64,000 nt of DNA from Prevotella sp. (GCA_017847725.1 JAGAXW010000006.1:26842-90841); one strand, 5' to 3'; numbered from the stretch's first letter, positions 23,546 to 34,013 are shown. The notes: generated from the letters alone by a model not told the origin. Numbers and translations: made by a program.

Positions 23546-25095
23546 CGTTTCTTACCTTTTAATGTGACTATCGGCACCACCATCTCCTCCAGCGAGATGC
23601 CTCCATGCTGGAAGGTGTTCCGATAATAGGATACATAGTAGTTATAGTTGTTGGGATAAGCGAAGAAGTCGTCGCCCGTGGCAAACACATAGCTCGTGGA
23701 GATATTGGGTGCCGGCAGGTGTGCCTTCTGCGGGTCCTTGATGACGAAAAGGTCCTTGGAGTCGTAGGCCAGATTGCGCCCCAACTTGTAGCGCAGGTTG
23801 GTGTTCGTGTTACGGTCGCCGATGATTTTCACCGGATTGGTAGCCCGAATACTGCCATGGTCGGTGGTGACGAGGACGGTATAGTCGGTCTGTGCCAACA
23901 GTCTGAACAGGTCGGCTATGACAGAATGGCGGAACCACGACAGCGTGATGGAGCGGTAGGCCGACTCGTTATTGGCCAGTTCGCGCACCATCCTCGACTC
24001 CGTGCGGGCATGCGACAGCATGTCGATGAAATTGAACACCACCACGTTCAGGTCGTTCTTCGCCAGCTGCTTAAACTGTGCCATCAGCTTGTCGGCCTCG
24101 GCCGACGTATTGATTTTATGATAGGAGAACGTGTTGCGGCGGCGGAAGCGCTCCAGCTGTGTCCGTATGAGCGGGCCCTCATTGAGGTTCTTGCCTTCCT
24201 CCTCGTCTTCGTCGACCCACAGTTCGGGGAACATCTTGGCTATCTGCACAGGCATCAGGCCCGAGAAGATGGCATTGCGCGCATACTGCGTGGCTGTGGG
24301 CAGGATGCTGCAGTAGACGTCTTCGTCGATTTCAAACAGGTCTCCAATCTCGCGCTCCAGCATTTTCCACTGGTCGTAGCGGAAGTTGTCCAGCACGATG
24401 AGGAACACCTGCTCCTGCTCGTTGAGCAGGGGAAACACCTTGCCCTTGAACACCTCGTTCGACATCATGGGATGGTCGGCGCCTGCCATCCAGTCGAGGT
24501 AGTTCTTCTTCACATATTTGGCAAATCCCAGGTTAGCCTCTTCTTTCTGCATCTGCAGCATCTCCGTCATCTGCGAGTCCGTGGCACTCAGCTCCAGCTC
24601 CCAGCGTACCAGTTTCTTGTAGATGTCGGTCCAGTCCTGCCACGTGCGACTGTCCATAATCTGCATACCTATCTGCTGGAACTGCTGCTGATAGCCCGTC
24701 TGTACCGTTTCGGTGACGATTTCCCGGCGATGGATGTTCTTCTTCAGCGTCAGCAGTATCTGGTTGGGATTGACCGGTTTGATGAGGTAGTCGGCAATCT
24801 GCTGACCGATGGCCTGGTTCATGATGTCCTCCTCCTCACTCTTGGTGACCATGACGACAGGTACCTGGGGGGTTATCTCCTTGATACGCTCCAGGGTCTC
24901 AAGCCCGCTGAGTCCGGGCATCATCTCGTCGAGCAGCACCAGGTCGAAGGTACGCTTGCGACACTCCTCGATAGCATCGGTACCATTGGTTACCGTCACT
25001 ACCTCATATCCCTTCTTCTCGAGGAAGAGCAGGTGGGCGCGGAGCAGTTCCATCTCGTCGTCGGCCCAAAGTAGCAGTCCGTTATTCATATCCAT
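23542..25095 (-). CDS. porX: PorX-type response regulator with PglZ domain
   Basis: 517 residues. An N-terminal receiver ([25 protein letters not shown], phosphoacceptor in [13 protein letters not shown], Lys in DYLIKPVNP) is fused to a long helical region. A PglZ alkaline-phosphatase-like domain follows from about 205 ([49 protein letters not shown]). This matches PorX, which with PorY and SigP regulates type IX secretion genes in Bacteroidetes. It lies between the PorW/SprE-like gene and tsaE in one leftward operon. Confidence 0.9.
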   Translation of the reverse strand: MDMNNGLLLWADDEMELLRAHLLFLEKKGYEVVTVTNGTDAIEECRKRTFDLVLLDEMMPGLSGLETLERIKEITPQVPVVMVTKSEEEDIMNQAIGQQIADYLIKPVNPNQILLTLKKNIHRREIVTETVQTGYQQQFQQIGMQIMDSRTWQDWTDIYKKLVRWELELSATDSQMTEMLQMQKEEANLGFAKYVKKNYLDWMAGADHPMMSNEVFKGKVFPLLNEQEQVFLIVLDNFRYDQWKMLEREIGDLFEIDEDVYCSILPTATQYARNAIFSGLMPVQIAKMFPELWVDEDEEEGKNLNEGPLIRTQLERFRRRNTFSYHKINTSAEADKLMAQFKQLAKNDLNVVVFNFIDMLSHARTESRMVRELANNESAYRSITLSWFRHSVIADLFRLLAQTDYTVLVTTDHGSIRATNPVKIIGDRNTNTNLRYKLGRNLAYDSKDLFVIKDPQKAHLPAPNISTSYVFATGDDFFAYPNNYNYYVSYYRNTFQHGGISLEEMVVPIVTLKGKKR

Positions 25096-25132
25096 TATCC
25101 TTTTTGTTTGTCAATTAGGGTTCTGCCCGCCA

Positions 25133-28100
25133 TCACCTCCAGAAGTCGTCGTCGAACTCGATATATCCGTTGTTCTGCTGTTGTGCAGGCTGTTCGAAGA
25201 AGGGGTCGTCGTTGGCCGGTGGCTGTTGCTGCGGCTGTTCCTTCTCCTCGGAATCCGGCTCCTGGATGATGACCTCCGGCTCGTCGAGCAGCGGCTGCTT
25301 CGATACGGGCAGCGGGGCCAGCTGTTGCTCGAAGAACACCTCATAGTCCTTGTAGCTGAAGGCGGTGCCCAGCAGCGGCAGGTTGGGCTCGCTGACTATC
25401 AGACTTCTGCAGCCCCTCAGCATAGCGGCCATCGCCTTGTTGGCATACAACTGGCGGGCATACTGCTGCGCCTCGTCGTAATTGAGGAATCCCCTTACCA
25501 GCATGCGGGCCAGGCCGTGCGGGTCTTCCTCGATGGTGATGTCGAAGTTGCGCACCATGAAGTTGGAGAAGTTATACTTTGCCAACTCGTAGAGCAGCTG
25601 GTTCTGGTTCAGCGAGTCGGGATGATATACCAGCACGAACACATGATTGACCGTGCGCTCTATGCTGAGGGTATCCACCTTGGCAGAGTCCTGTCCGATG
25701 AAGTCATTGGTGCGGCGCGACCAGATGTCTCCGATGTCGAACTTGCCGCCATGCAGCTTCCTGCCTTGCTGCACGCCACGGATAATCATACCCGCCATAT
25801 CGCTGACTTCACTCTGCGGATGCTGCTCCACCACCTGCTTCATGCGCTCCAGGCAGGCCGTGGCGTTGCCCTCGTTGAGCAGACTCAAGCCCTCGATGAA
25901 GAGGAACTTCGGACGGTGCTGGCCCAGCGGGAAGCGGCTGCCAGCCAGCTGGGTATTACTCTTCACCTCATGGTAACGGTCGTTCTTGAAGGCTTCGTAG
26001 GTGGCCGCATACAGCGAGTCTTCGATGTGCACGCCAAAACGCTGGTTCTCCACGAAATGGGGGTCGGAGAGCAGGATGGTCCACTGGCTGTCGGGATAGT
26101 CGCGCTTGAGCACGTCGATACAGTGAGCGGCCTCAGCAGAGCGTCCCTGGCGCGAGTAGAGCAGGAACAGGTGGTACCAGCTCTCGTCGTTCTGCGCATA
26201 GTCGGCATATTGGGTAGTCAGTCGCGTCAGTGCCTTCTCACTGAGCCTGAGATTGTCGAGTTTGTCCTTGAAGATGATGCCCGAATGGAAGAGGCCGTCC
26301 TTAATCAGGTTGTCGCTGGCAGCGCGCTGCTCGTCCGTGAAGGGTATCTGCGCCAGGTAGTATTCGCGCTTATGGGGGTCGAGGGCGGTACTGTCGGCTG
26401 CTGCCTCCTGCTCTACGGCGGTGCTGTCGGCTGCTTGTCCATCCGTGTCTACCAGGGTGGAGTCGCCCGCCGCCTCCGTCTCGCCGTCGGTCTTCTCGAA
26501 GCTGACCACCGTCTGGTTCAGGCGCTGCCAGTTGTCCTGGTTCTCGCGCTTGCCCCACAGTCGCTGGAAGGCTTGCTTACCCTGGCTGACCGCCTGCGGA
26601 TTATAGAAATACCACAGTCCGGAGTTGGCCGTGGCACCGGGCATCGTAGGCGTGGCGACGGGTGTGGAGTGCATGGCTTGCTGATTGCCGTTGCGGGCCT
26701 CCTGCTCGCGTAGCGTCTGCTCTGCAGCCTCCTCTTCGCGCGCGCGCTGTTCCTCTTTCTCCTTCTTCACAAAGTCGGCTATCAACTGGTCTATCACCTT
26801 GTTGAGCTCGTCCTCCGGCAGGTGTGACAAGCGCTGCAGCGAGTCTTGCAGTTCCACTGCCGACGTATGGGGCACCAGTTCGTCGAGCACTTTCGAGCGG
26901 TCGGCCAACTGCTGGTAGTCCTTCCGGTCCTTGTCCAGCAGTCCGATGGCCTCGGCATAGCAGCGCTGGGCGTCAGCATAGCGCTCCTGCTCCCAGTAGA
27001 CGTTGCCGAGCGTGAGCAGCAGCACTCCCTTTTCAATGCCGTTGCGCGTCGACTTTTTGCTGCCTTCCTCATAAGCCTCGATGGCGTGCGTCGAATCGCG
27101 CTGACTCAGGTAGACGTTGCCGATGGCATAGTACACCTGGTCCAGATAGTCCTTGTTATTGTCCGATACCGCCATGCGCCGCAGACGACTGATCTTACGC
27201 TTGTTGTCGCCCGCAGGCATCACCTCGGTCTGGGCGATGCGGGCGTTGAACTCCAGCTCATAGGGCGGATTCAGCCTGACGACGTGCTGATAGGCCTTAT
27301 AGGCCAGTGTAGGGTTTCCCGTCAGTGCCTGCAGCTGCCCCATCAGGAACCATTCGCGGGCCTTTTGCTTGCGGCGTCGCTCATGACTGATGACCTTTCG
27401 CAGGTAGGGTATGGCCTTTTCGTATTGCTCACTGCGTATGTAGTAGTCGGCATAGGTGTAGTCCCAGTCCTTGACGGCACGGAAGTGCATCGAGTCACGC
27501 CGCTGCTTGGTGATGACATCCTCGGCATCGTAGAGCCATCCCAGCTCCGTATAGCTCTTCGCCAGCCACGCACGGGCAATGCCGTGTATGGCAAGCTGCG
27601 TCTGGTAGAGGCGTGTCATGTAGGAGAAGGTAGCTGCCGCCTCCTCAAACTGGCCCTGCTGAAACTGCGCCTTGCCCAGCAGCAGCCAGGCACGCCACAG
27701 GAAGGGGTTGTACTCGCGACGGTTCAGCCACTCGATGTCTTTTGCCGTCTTGCGGCGCTGTTTGTTCCACTCGGGTCGTCGCTTGATGCTGTGCTGCTTG
27801 ATGGTCTTCTCGGCCTTCTCGATGGCACGGTCGAAGTTTGCCTTGCCCAGTTCGCGGCTCTGCTTGTTGCCTACCATATATAAAGGTATAAGCTCCGTAC
27901 AGTTGTCCTTGTTGCCCATCTCCTTCTCCAGGTTTCCCTCAATGAAGGCCTGCGAACCGTTGAAATAAGTGTTGTAGCGGGCAGTGAACGACTGCCAAAA
28001 GCGGCTCCGCGCCGTATTCTTCTTGGTGGAGCACGAGGTCACCAGCAGCACGATGAGCAGGATATGGCAAACCTTCTTGCCCTTTTCCACCAAGTCGGCC

Positions 28101-28243
28101 AACTTACAGTCTGCCCTGCTGCCACACGAGGCACAGCCGTCTTCGGCCTTAACGACAGAATCGTCGCTGCCACCCATCGAGAAGAGAGCGGCAACGGCAC
28201 CCAGCGCCACCAAGGATACGACGACTATCAGCAGAAAACTCAT
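25133..28243 (-). CDS. PorW/SprE-like TPR lipoprotein, apparently fused to a small Cys-rich membrane protein
   Basis: The 1036-codon frame has two parts. Residues 1-57 form a membrane helix (LLIVVVSLVALGAVAALF) and a Cys-rich tail (CASCGSRADCKL, LVEKGKK), like the small FeoB-associated-type proteins of Bacteroidetes. Residues 58-71 (VCHILLIVLLVTSC) look like a lipoprotein signal with Cys 71 as lipidation site. TPR repeats follow (about 150-500: LLLGKAQFQQGQFEEAAATF, YYAIGNVYLSQRDSTHAIEAYEEG), then Glu- and Gln-rich linkers and a conserved C-terminal domain. PorW/SprE proteins work in type IX secretion and gliding. Either this is a true fusion, or translation of the lipoprotein starts internally at GTG 28090 or a nearby TTG. 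The start overlaps the aroA stop by 4 bp. Confidence 0.8.
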   Translation of the reverse strand: MSFLLIVVVSLVALGAVAALFSMGGSDDSVVKAEDGCASCGSRADCKLADLVEKGKKVCHILLIVLLVTSCSTKKNTARSRFWQSFTARYNTYFNGSQAFIEGNLEKEMGNKDNCTELIPLYMVGNKQSRELGKANFDRAIEKAEKTIKQHSIKRRPEWNKQRRKTAKDIEWLNRREYNPFLWRAWLLLGKAQFQQGQFEEAAATFSYMTRLYQTQLAIHGIARAWLAKSYTELGWLYDAEDVITKQRRDSMHFRAVKDWDYTYADYYIRSEQYEKAIPYLRKVISHERRRKQKAREWFLMGQLQALTGNPTLAYKAYQHVVRLNPPYELEFNARIAQTEVMPAGDNKRKISRLRRMAVSDNNKDYLDQVYYAIGNVYLSQRDSTHAIEAYEEGSKKSTRNGIEKGVLLLTLGNVYWEQERYADAQRCYAEAIGLLDKDRKDYQQLADRSKVLDELVPHTSAVELQDSLQRLSHLPEDELNKVIDQLIADFVKKEKEEQRAREEEAAEQTLREQEARNGNQQAMHSTPVATPTMPGATANSGLWYFYNPQAVSQGKQAFQRLWGKRENQDNWQRLNQTVVSFEKTDGETEAAGDSTLVDTDGQAADSTAVEQEAAADSTALDPHKREYYLAQIPFTDEQRAASDNLIKDGLFHSGIIFKDKLDNLRLSEKALTRLTTQYADYAQNDESWYHLFLLYSRQGRSAEAAHCIDVLKRDYPDSQWTILLSDPHFVENQRFGVHIEDSLYAATYEAFKNDRYHEVKSNTQLAGSRFPLGQHRPKFLFIEGLSLLNEGNATACLERMKQVVEQHPQSEVSDMAGMIIRGVQQGRKLHGGKFDIGDIWSRRTNDFIGQDSAKVDTLSIERTVNHVFVLVYHPDSLNQNQLLYELAKYNFSNFMVRNFDITIEEDPHGLARMLVRGFLNYDEAQQYARQLYANKAMAAMLRGCRSLIVSEPNLPLLGTAFSYKDYEVFFEQQLAPLPVSKQPLLDEPEVIIQEPDSEEKEQPQQQPPANDDPFFEQPAQQQNNGYIEFDDDFWR

Positions 28244-29502
28244 AACTCTGAATCCTCAATCATAAAATGTACACTCTTCAGGTCGTCCCAGAAGTGTGGA
28301 TACGACTTGCTGACCACCTGCGGATGGTTAATGCGCAATCCCTCTACGCAGAAAGCGGCAGGTGCAAAGGCCATCGCCATCCGGTGGTCCTCATAGGTGT
28401 CGATGCCGTCGCTCCAGTCTGCCTCGCAGCGCTCTCCGTCCCACAGGAGCTCGCAACCATTGACGTCGTGCAGCACGTAGCCCAGCTTTCTCATCTCCGC
28501 CTTCAGGGCCTCGATGCGGTCGGTCTCCTTGATTTTGAGCGTGGAGAGTCCGTAGAAGTGGAAATGCACGCCCATCAGCGCACAGCACACCACAAAAGTC
28601 TGTGCCAGGTCGGGCGTATTGACGAAGTCGTACTCCAGGCGTGGCACGCTGCGACCCGTCCGGCGCAGGATGACGGTGGTCGGCACGCCCTCCTGCCGGC
28701 TCTCGAAGATTGTCTTCACGCCCAGCAGACTGAAGATATGGCGCACCGACGAGTCGCCCTGTTTCGAGCCGTCCATCAGCCCCTCGAGCCTGATTTCATC
28801 CTCCTCATGGTGCGACAGGGCCATCAGCTCATACCAGTAGGAGGCTGCACTCCAGTCGTTCTCTATCAGATAGGAGCGTTTCTGGTAGGGCTGCGCCTTC
28901 ACCTCGATGGTATCGTGGGCCGTCCAGGCGGCATCGGCGCCGAACTCGCGCATCATCCAGAGCGTCAGGTCGATATAAGGTCTTGAGATGACGCTACCCG
29001 TCAGGTGCAGCGTCAGCCCTTTCTGCAGCATGGGGCCAACCATCAGCAAGGCCGAGACATACTGCGAACTGACATTTCCTGCCATTTCCAGTTCTCCGCC
29101 CTCCAGCATACCGCCACGAATGTGCAGCGGCGGAAAGCCCTCCTCGCCCGCATAGCTGATGTCGGCCCCCAACAGGCGCAGGGCATCTACCAGCACGCCG
29201 ATAGGTCGGTGGCGCATGCGCTCTGTACCCGTAAGGAGATGTTCCTCACCCTTACAGGTCGACAGATAGGCAGTCATGAAGCGCATGGCCGTGCCTGCCG
29301 CCTTGATATCGATTTCATACGGCCGACGGCGCAGCGCCTCGACGATTACTTCTGTATCGTCACAATCCGACAAATTGTCGGGCAGCACGTCACCACCCGA
29401 CAAGGCATGGATGACCAGTGCCCTGTTGGAAATACTCTTCGAGGCAGGCAGCCTGACGGTACCGCTTAGTCGCTCGGGAGCAATTATCGTATAGTACATC
29501 AT
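28240..29502 (-). CDS. aroA: 3-phosphoshikimate 1-carboxyvinyltransferase (EPSP synthase)
   Basis: Penultimate step of the shikimate pathway. About 420 residues from the double ATG at 29502 (MMYYTIIAPERL). Conserved motifs include LPASKSISNRALVIHAL (PEP and S3P binding), AGTAMRFMTAYLS, GTERMRHRPIGVLVDALR and KETDRIEALKAEMRKLG, ending with DHRMAMAFAPAAF. In-frame opening to 29526 adds MYLFAENS and is unlikely. A TATCTTTG box at 29546-29539 (minus) precedes it. It heads the aroA-porW-porX-tsaE operon. Confidence 0.94.
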   Translation of the reverse strand: MMYYTIIAPERLSGTVRLPASKSISNRALVIHALSGGDVLPDNLSDCDDTEVIVEALRRRPYEIDIKAAGTAMRFMTAYLSTCKGEEHLLTGTERMRHRPIGVLVDALRLLGADISYAGEEGFPPLHIRGGMLEGGELEMAGNVSSQYVSALLMVGPMLQKGLTLHLTGSVISRPYIDLTLWMMREFGADAAWTAHDTIEVKAQPYQKRSYLIENDWSAASYWYELMALSHHEEDEIRLEGLMDGSKQGDSSVRHIFSLLGVKTIFESRQEGVPTTVILRRTGRSVPRLEYDFVNTPDLAQTFVVCCALMGVHFHFYGLSTLKIKETDRIEALKAEMRKLGYVLHDVNGCELLWDGERCEADWSDGIDTYEDHRMAMAFAPAAFCVEGLRINHPQVVSKSYPHFWDDLKSVHFMIEDSEL

Positions 29503-29538
29503 GGAGTTTTCAGCGAATAAGTACACTTTAACAACTTA

Positions 29539-29546
29539 CAAAGATA
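29539..29546 (-). promoter_or_regulatory. -7 box of the aroA operon
   Basis: TATCTTTG on the minus strand, about 37 bp upstream of the aroA ATG. It would drive the whole leftward operon through tsaE. Confidence 0.6.
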
Positions 29547-29616
29547 CAATTTATTTGATGATTTACCAAGGAAATAACATTAATTATAAAAGTTTTCCCC
29601 AAAAAGTAGGCCGAAA

Positions 29617-29649
29617 ATTTGCAAGTTTCGAAAAAACGTCGTACCTTTG
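29617..29649 (+). promoter_or_regulatory. Promoter of tRNA-Pro
   Basis: TTTG at 29617-29620, a 21-bp spacer and TACCTTTG at 29642-29649, 22 bp before the tRNA. Confidence 0.75.
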
Positions 29650-29671
29650 CACCCGCTTACAAGCAAATGTT

Positions 29672-29744
29672 CGGGATTTAGCGCAGTTGGTAGCGCACAC
29701 GTCTGGGGGGCGCGAGGTCGCTGGTTCGAGTCCAGTAATCCCGA
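29672..29744 (+). tRNA. tRNA-Pro (anticodon GGG)
   Basis: Acceptor stem CGGGATT (29672-29678) with AATCCCG (29737-29743) and discriminator A. D arm GCGC AGTTGGTA GCGC. Anticodon loop CTGGGGG, anticodon GGG, on a stem with one A-C mismatch. T arm CTGGTTCGAGTCCAG. No CCA is encoded. The C1 start and GGG anticodon identify proline. Confidence 0.92.
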
Positions 29745-29750
29745 CTGAAG

Positions 29751-29793
29751 AAAGGGAGTTGCAAACCGACAGGTTTCGACTCCTTTCTTTATT
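29751..29793 (+). terminator. Terminator after tRNA-Pro
   Basis: AAAGGGAGT (29751-29759) pairs with ACTCCTTT (29779-29786), with an inner AAACC/GGTTT stem, and is followed by a T-rich tail. Confidence 0.8.
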
Positions 29794-29813
29794 TCATAAG
29801 AGCACGACCCAGT

Positions 29814-30575
29814 ATGGCAACAGAAAAAGCAATCTTCGGACGAACAGAACTGCTGTTAGGCGCAGACGTGGTAGAACGGATAGGCCAGCAGCGTGTCATC
29901 ATCTTCGGTGTGGGCGGGGTGGGCTCGTGGTGTGCCGAAAGCCTGATACGCTCAGGCATCCGCCGGCTGACCATCGTCGATGCCGACTGCGTATGCGTCA
30001 GCAATATCAACCGCCAACTGATGGCCACCACCCTAACCGTCGGACAGGCAAAAGTCGACGTGCTGAAGGAGCGACTGCTCACCATCAATCCTGCGGCAGA
30101 GATTGTAGCCCTCCAGAAAGTCTTCGACGAAGAGACCGCCGCCGACTTCCATATCAGCGAGTACGACTACATCATCGACGCCATCGATTCGCTCAAGGAC
30201 AAGGCGCTACTCATCGAGACGGCCTGCCAGACAAAGGCCAAGTTCTTCTCCAGCATGGGTGCCGCCCTGAAACTCGACCCCACCAGAATCCAGGTGGCCG
30301 AGTTCTGGAAGGTCAAGGGCGACCCCTTGGCACGGGCACTACGCAACCGGTTCAAGAAGCAGAAGCGCTTTCCAAAGCGCAAGTTCCAATGCGTGTTCAG
30401 CGACGAACTGCTGCAGAACTGCGGGCACAGCGACCCCGACGCCGCCGAGCAAAGCATGTTCAACAAGCCCCACACCAACGGCACCGTGGTACACATCACG
30501 TCCATATTCGGTTTCATGCTGTCCGCACTCGTCGTCCAAGACATCGTCGGCACTACACATAGTCATCGCAAATGA
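29814..30575 (+). CDS. tcdA: tRNA threonylcarbamoyladenosine dehydratase (TcdA/CsdL family)
   Basis: E1-like ThiF-family enzyme that cyclises t6A to ct6A in tRNA. 253 residues. The nucleotide-binding loop reads IFGVGGVGSWCAESLIRSG (GxGGxG, residues 27-45), followed by IVDADCVCVSNINRQL, the conserved Asp and NxNRQ. YDYIIDAIDSLKDKALLI follows. Close to the family length of 240-270. A functional link with tsaE and tsaB in this window is plausible (t6A pathway), though they are in separate operons. Confidence 0.9.
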   Translation: MATEKAIFGRTELLLGADVVERIGQQRVIIFGVGGVGSWCAESLIRSGIRRLTIVDADCVCVSNINRQLMATTLTVGQAKVDVLKERLLTINPAAEIVALQKVFDEETAADFHISEYDYIIDAIDSLKDKALLIETACQTKAKFFSSMGAALKLDPTRIQVAEFWKVKGDPLARALRNRFKKQKRFPKRKFQCVFSDELLQNCGHSDPDAAEQSMFNKPHTNGTVVHITSIFGFMLSALVVQDIVGTTHSHRK

Positions 30576-30769
30576 CAACTCCACATGACAAAAATGTTAT
30601 ACGCACACAATATTTTATAATTATAGTTCAAAAAAACGGTCAATAAAGTGAATAAACTTTAATTGGCTGGCAACTTTTCATAAATATTTCGTACCTTTGC
30701 CACGATTTTCAAGGACCCTAAGAGGTAAAAAGTATTTCACAACATAAAATTTAAGGAGAAAATTACATT

Positions 30770-32383
30770 ATGGCAAAGTTAGATTTGACGCAGTATGGCA
30801 TCACAGGATCGACCGTGATTGCACACAATCCGTCGTATGAATTCCTCTTCGAGGAAGAAACCAAAGCCGGACTGACTGGCTACGACAAAGGTCAGAACAC
30901 CGAGCTGAACGCTGTCAACGTGATGACAGGTATCTACACCGGCCGTTCACCTAAAGACAAATACATCGTTGACGATGCTCAGAGCCACGACAAAGTATGG
31001 TGGACCACTGAGGAATACAAGAACGACAACCACCCCATGAGCGAGGAGGTTTGGAAGCAGGTGAAGGAAATCGCCATCAAGGAGCTTTGCAACAAGGACC
31101 TCTACGTGGTCGACGCCTTCTGCGGTGCCAACGAGGCTACCCGCCTGGCCGTCCGCTTCATTGTGGAAGTTGCCTGGCAGGCTCACTTCGTAAAGAACAT
31201 GTTCATCCAGCCTACTGCTGAGGAACTGGAGAAGTTCGAGCCCAACTTCGTTATCTACAACGCTTCTAAGGCCAAGGTTGAGAACTACAAGGAGCTGGGT
31301 CTGAACTCAGAGACCTGCGTAGCCTTCAACACCACCTCTCGCGAGCAGTGCATCATCAACACCTGGTACGGTGGTGAGATGAAGAAAGGTATGTTCTCCA
31401 TGCAGAACTACTACCTGCCCCTGCAGGGCATCGCATCGATGCACTGCTCGGCCAACACCGACATGGAGGGTAAGAACACCGCTATCTTCTTCGGCCTCTC
31501 CGGTACTGGTAAGACCACGCTGTCTACCGACCCGAAGCGCCTGCTCATCGGTGACGACGAGCACGGATGGGACGACGAGGGTGTGTTCAACCTCGAGGGT
31601 GGCTGCTATGCCAAGGTCATCAACCTCGACAAGGAGAGCGAACCCGACATCTACAACGCCATCCGCCGCGACGCCCTGCTGGAGAACGTCACCGTCGACG
31701 CTAACGGCAAGATTGACTTCGCCGACAAGAGCGTGACAGAGAACACTCGCGTAAGCTACCCCATCAACCACATCGAGAAGATTGCCCAGAAGGTCAATGG
31801 CAAGAGCGCCGGTCCCGAGGCCAAGAATGTCATCTTCCTTTCTGCCGACGCCTTCGGCGTGCTACCTCCTGTCAGCATCCTGACCCCTGAGCAGACCAAG
31901 TATTACTTCCTCTCTGGCTTCACCGCCAAGTTGGCCGGTACAGAGCGCGGCATCACAGAGCCCACTCCCACCTTCAGCGCATGCTTCGGCCAGGCATTCC
32001 TCGAGCTGCACCCCACCAAGTACGCTGAGGAGCTGGTCAAGAAGATGGAGAAGAGCGGCGCCAAGGCCTACCTCGTCAACACCGGTTGGAACGGTACTGG
32101 CAAGCGTATCTCTATCCGCGACACCCGCGGCATCATCGACGCCATCCTGGGCGGTGCCATCCTGAAGGCTCCCACCAAGAAGATTCCTTACTTCGACTTC
32201 GAGGTTCCCACAGAGCTTGAGGGCGTAGACACCAACATTCTCGATCCGCGCGACACCTATGCAGACGCTGCCGAGTGGAACAAGAAGGCCGAGGATCTGG
32301 CTGCCCGCTTCATCAAGAACTTCAAGAAGTACGAGGGCAACGAGGCCGGCAAGGCTCTGGTCGCTGCAGGTCCAAAACTGTAA
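30770..32383 (+). CDS. pckA: Phosphoenolpyruvate carboxykinase (ATP)
   Basis: Interconverts oxaloacetate and PEP; in Prevotella-like fermenters it probably runs in the carboxylating direction towards succinate. 537 residues. Kinase-1 motif [13 protein letters not shown] (near residue 240), kinase-2 [20 protein letters not shown], and the substrate loop [15 protein letters not shown]. Conserved [14 protein letters not shown] near the C-terminus. The promoter has TACCTTTG at 30692-30699, and a strong terminator follows at 32409-32443. Confidence 0.97.
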   Translation: MAKLDLTQYGITGSTVIAHNPSYEFLFEEETKAGLTGYDKGQNTELNAVNVMTGIYTGRSPKDKYIVDDAQSHDKVWWTTEEYKNDNHPMSEEVWKQVKEIAIKELCNKDLYVVDAFCGANEATRLAVRFIVEVAWQAHFVKNMFIQPTAEELEKFEPNFVIYNASKAKVENYKELGLNSETCVAFNTTSREQCIINTWYGGEMKKGMFSMQNYYLPLQGIASMHCSANTDMEGKNTAIFFGLSGTGKTTLSTDPKRLLIGDDEHGWDDEGVFNLEGGCYAKVINLDKESEPDIYNAIRRDALLENVTVDANGKIDFADKSVTENTRVSYPINHIEKIAQKVNGKSAGPEAKNVIFLSADAFGVLPPVSILTPEQTKYYFLSGFTAKLAGTERGITEPTPTFSACFGQAFLELHPTKYAEELVKKMEKSGAKAYLVNTGWNGTGKRISIRDTRGIIDAILGGAILKAPTKKIPYFDFEVPTELEGVDTNILDPRDTYADAAEWNKKAEDLAARFIKNFKKYEGNEAGKALVAAGPKL

Positions 32384-32408
32384 GATAGAAGTGCTTTAAG
32401 CAATTTAA

Positions 32409-32443
32409 TGAACCCCGAAAGACTTTGTCTCTTTCGGGGTTCA
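32409..32443 (+). terminator. Terminator of pckA
   Basis: Perfect 14-bp arms TGAACCCCGAAAGA (32409-32422) and TCTTTCGGGGTTCA (32430-32443) with a 7-nt loop. There is no long T tract after it. Confidence 0.8.
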
Positions 32444-32478
32444 TCAATAAGGTTGGAAATGTTCACACGAACACCTGG

Positions 32479-32533
32479 CAGAACAAAAAGAATAGAATCT
32501 TTTTGTTCTGCTCTTGACTTTTTCGTAACTTTG
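32479..32533 (+). promoter_or_regulatory. Flippase promoter overlapped by a 13-bp inverted repeat
   Basis: CAGAACAAAAAGA (32479-32491) and TCTTTTTGTTCTG (32498-32510) form a perfect dyad whose right arm contains the -33 TTTG (32502-32505). A 20-bp spacer leads to TAACTTTG (32526-32533). It may be an operator or a second pckA terminator. Confidence 0.5.
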
Positions 32534-32561
32534 CAGGCAAAATATCGAAATCGGCGACAAG

Positions 32562-34013
32562 ATGAGCGAAAAGACGCTGAAGGAGAAGACTGCCACAGGA
32601 CTATTATGGGGCGCACTCAACAACCTGACAATGCAGGTATTGGGGGCCCTGATAGGTATTGTACTGGGACGCCTGCTCTCACCTGACGAATACGGCATGG
32701 TGGGCATGCTGGCCATTTTCTCCGCCATCGCTGCATCGCTGCAGGAGAGTGGCTTTACGGCTGCCATCACGAATCTGAAGCATGCAGAGCACCGCGACTA
32801 TAATGCTGTTTTCTGGTTCAGTACGGCCGTGTCGCTGACGCTCTACGCCCTGCTCTACCTGAGCGCTCCACTCATTGCCCGCTTCTTCCATCAGCCCGAA
32901 TTGGTCGACCTGTCGCGACTGGTGTTTGCCTCGTTTGTCGTGGCAGGCATCGGTACCGCCCACTCCGCCTACCTCTTTCGCAACATGATGAACCGCGAAA
33001 AGGCCATCATCGGGCTGGCGGCCCTGATAGTCAGCGGAACGGTAGGCATCGTGCTGGCCTTGAACGGCTACTCCTACTGGAGTCTGGCGTGGCAGCAGTT
33101 TGCCTTCATCACCACGGTCGACGCGGGACGGCTGTACTATGTGCGCTGGCTGCCCACCCTGCATTTCGACATGGCACCCATCAGGCACATGTTTGCCTTC
33201 AGCAGCAAAATCCTTGTCACCAACATCATCAACCAGGTGAACAACAATATTCTGTCGCTCGTCTTCGGACGCCTTTTCGCAGCCCGCGACGTGGGCAACT
33301 ACACGCAGGCTGCCAAGTGGAACACGATGGGCCACTCGCTCATATCGGGCACCCTCCAGCAGGTGGCACAGCCCGTGATGGCCTCCATCAGCGACGACGG
33401 CCAGGGGCGCCAGATCAACGTCTTCCGCAAGATGCTGCGCTTCACGGCATTTCTCTCCATGCCCGCCATGATGGGGCTGGCGCTCATCGCCGACTTTATC
33501 GTCGTGCTGCTGGGCGAACAGTGGTCCGACAGTGTCGCACTGCTGCGCATCCTGTGCGTCTGCGGCGCCTTCCTGCCCATCCATACGCTCTATCAGAACC
33601 TTTTCATCAGCCACGGACAGTCGGGCACCTACATGTGGGTTACCATCGGCCTCATCGCCACACAGACGACGGTCGTACTGGCCTTTGGCCGCTGGGGCAT
33701 CCAGGCGATGGTGACGGCCTATACCCTCGTGGTGGTGATGTGGACGGCCGTGTGGCAACTATTGGCCAAGCGACTGATAGGTATACGCAGCCGCGACGTG
33801 CTGAAAGACGTGGTGCCCTTCCTCCTGATAGCGCTGGCCTGTGTCGCCGCAGGCTACTACGCCACGCTTTCCATCACCACACCTTATATGAGCATCGCCG
33901 CACGTATCGTGGTGACGGCCGCGCTCTATATCGGCGTGATGAAGGCGGCCCGCGTCACCATCTACAACGAATGTATTCACTTTCTACTCAAACGCCATGA
34001 AACTGCTCATTGA
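32562..34013 (+). CDS. Oligosaccharide flippase (Wzx/MOP superfamily)
   Basis: 483 residues with about 12-14 hydrophobic helices and the N-terminal family opening GLLWGALNNLTMQVLGALIGIVLGRLLSPDEYGMVGM, typical of the lipopolysaccharide biosynthesis flippase branch of MOP transporters. These move undecaprenyl-linked repeat units across the inner membrane. First gene of a surface glycan cluster; the next gene overlaps it by 17 bp, showing tight coupling. The substrate cannot be read from sequence. Confidence 0.88.
   Translation: MSEKTLKEKTATGLLWGALNNLTMQVLGALIGIVLGRLLSPDEYGMVGMLAIFSAIAASLQESGFTAAITNLKHAEHRDYNAVFWFSTAVSLTLYALLYLSAPLIARFFHQPELVDLSRLVFASFVVAGIGTAHSAYLFRNMMNREKAIIGLAALIVSGTVGIVLALNGYSYWSLAWQQFAFITTVDAGRLYYVRWLPTLHFDMAPIRHMFAFSSKILVTNIINQVNNNILSLVFGRLFAARDVGNYTQAAKWNTMGHSLISGTLQQVAQPVMASISDDGQGRQINVFRKMLRFTAFLSMPAMMGLALIADFIVVLLGEQWSDSVALLRILCVCGAFLPIHTLYQNLFISHGQSGTYMWVTIGLIATQTTVVLAFGRWGIQAMVTAYTLVVVMWTAVWQLLAKRLIGIRSRDVLKDVVPFLLIALACVAAGYYATLSITTPYMSIAARIVVTAALYIGVMKAARVTIYNECIHFLLKRHETAH

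Noticed and set aside
23605-25074. 489-codon frame opposite porX
   Set aside because: Shadow of a strongly recognisable porX with GC-skewed third positions; the product has no domain or plausible start.
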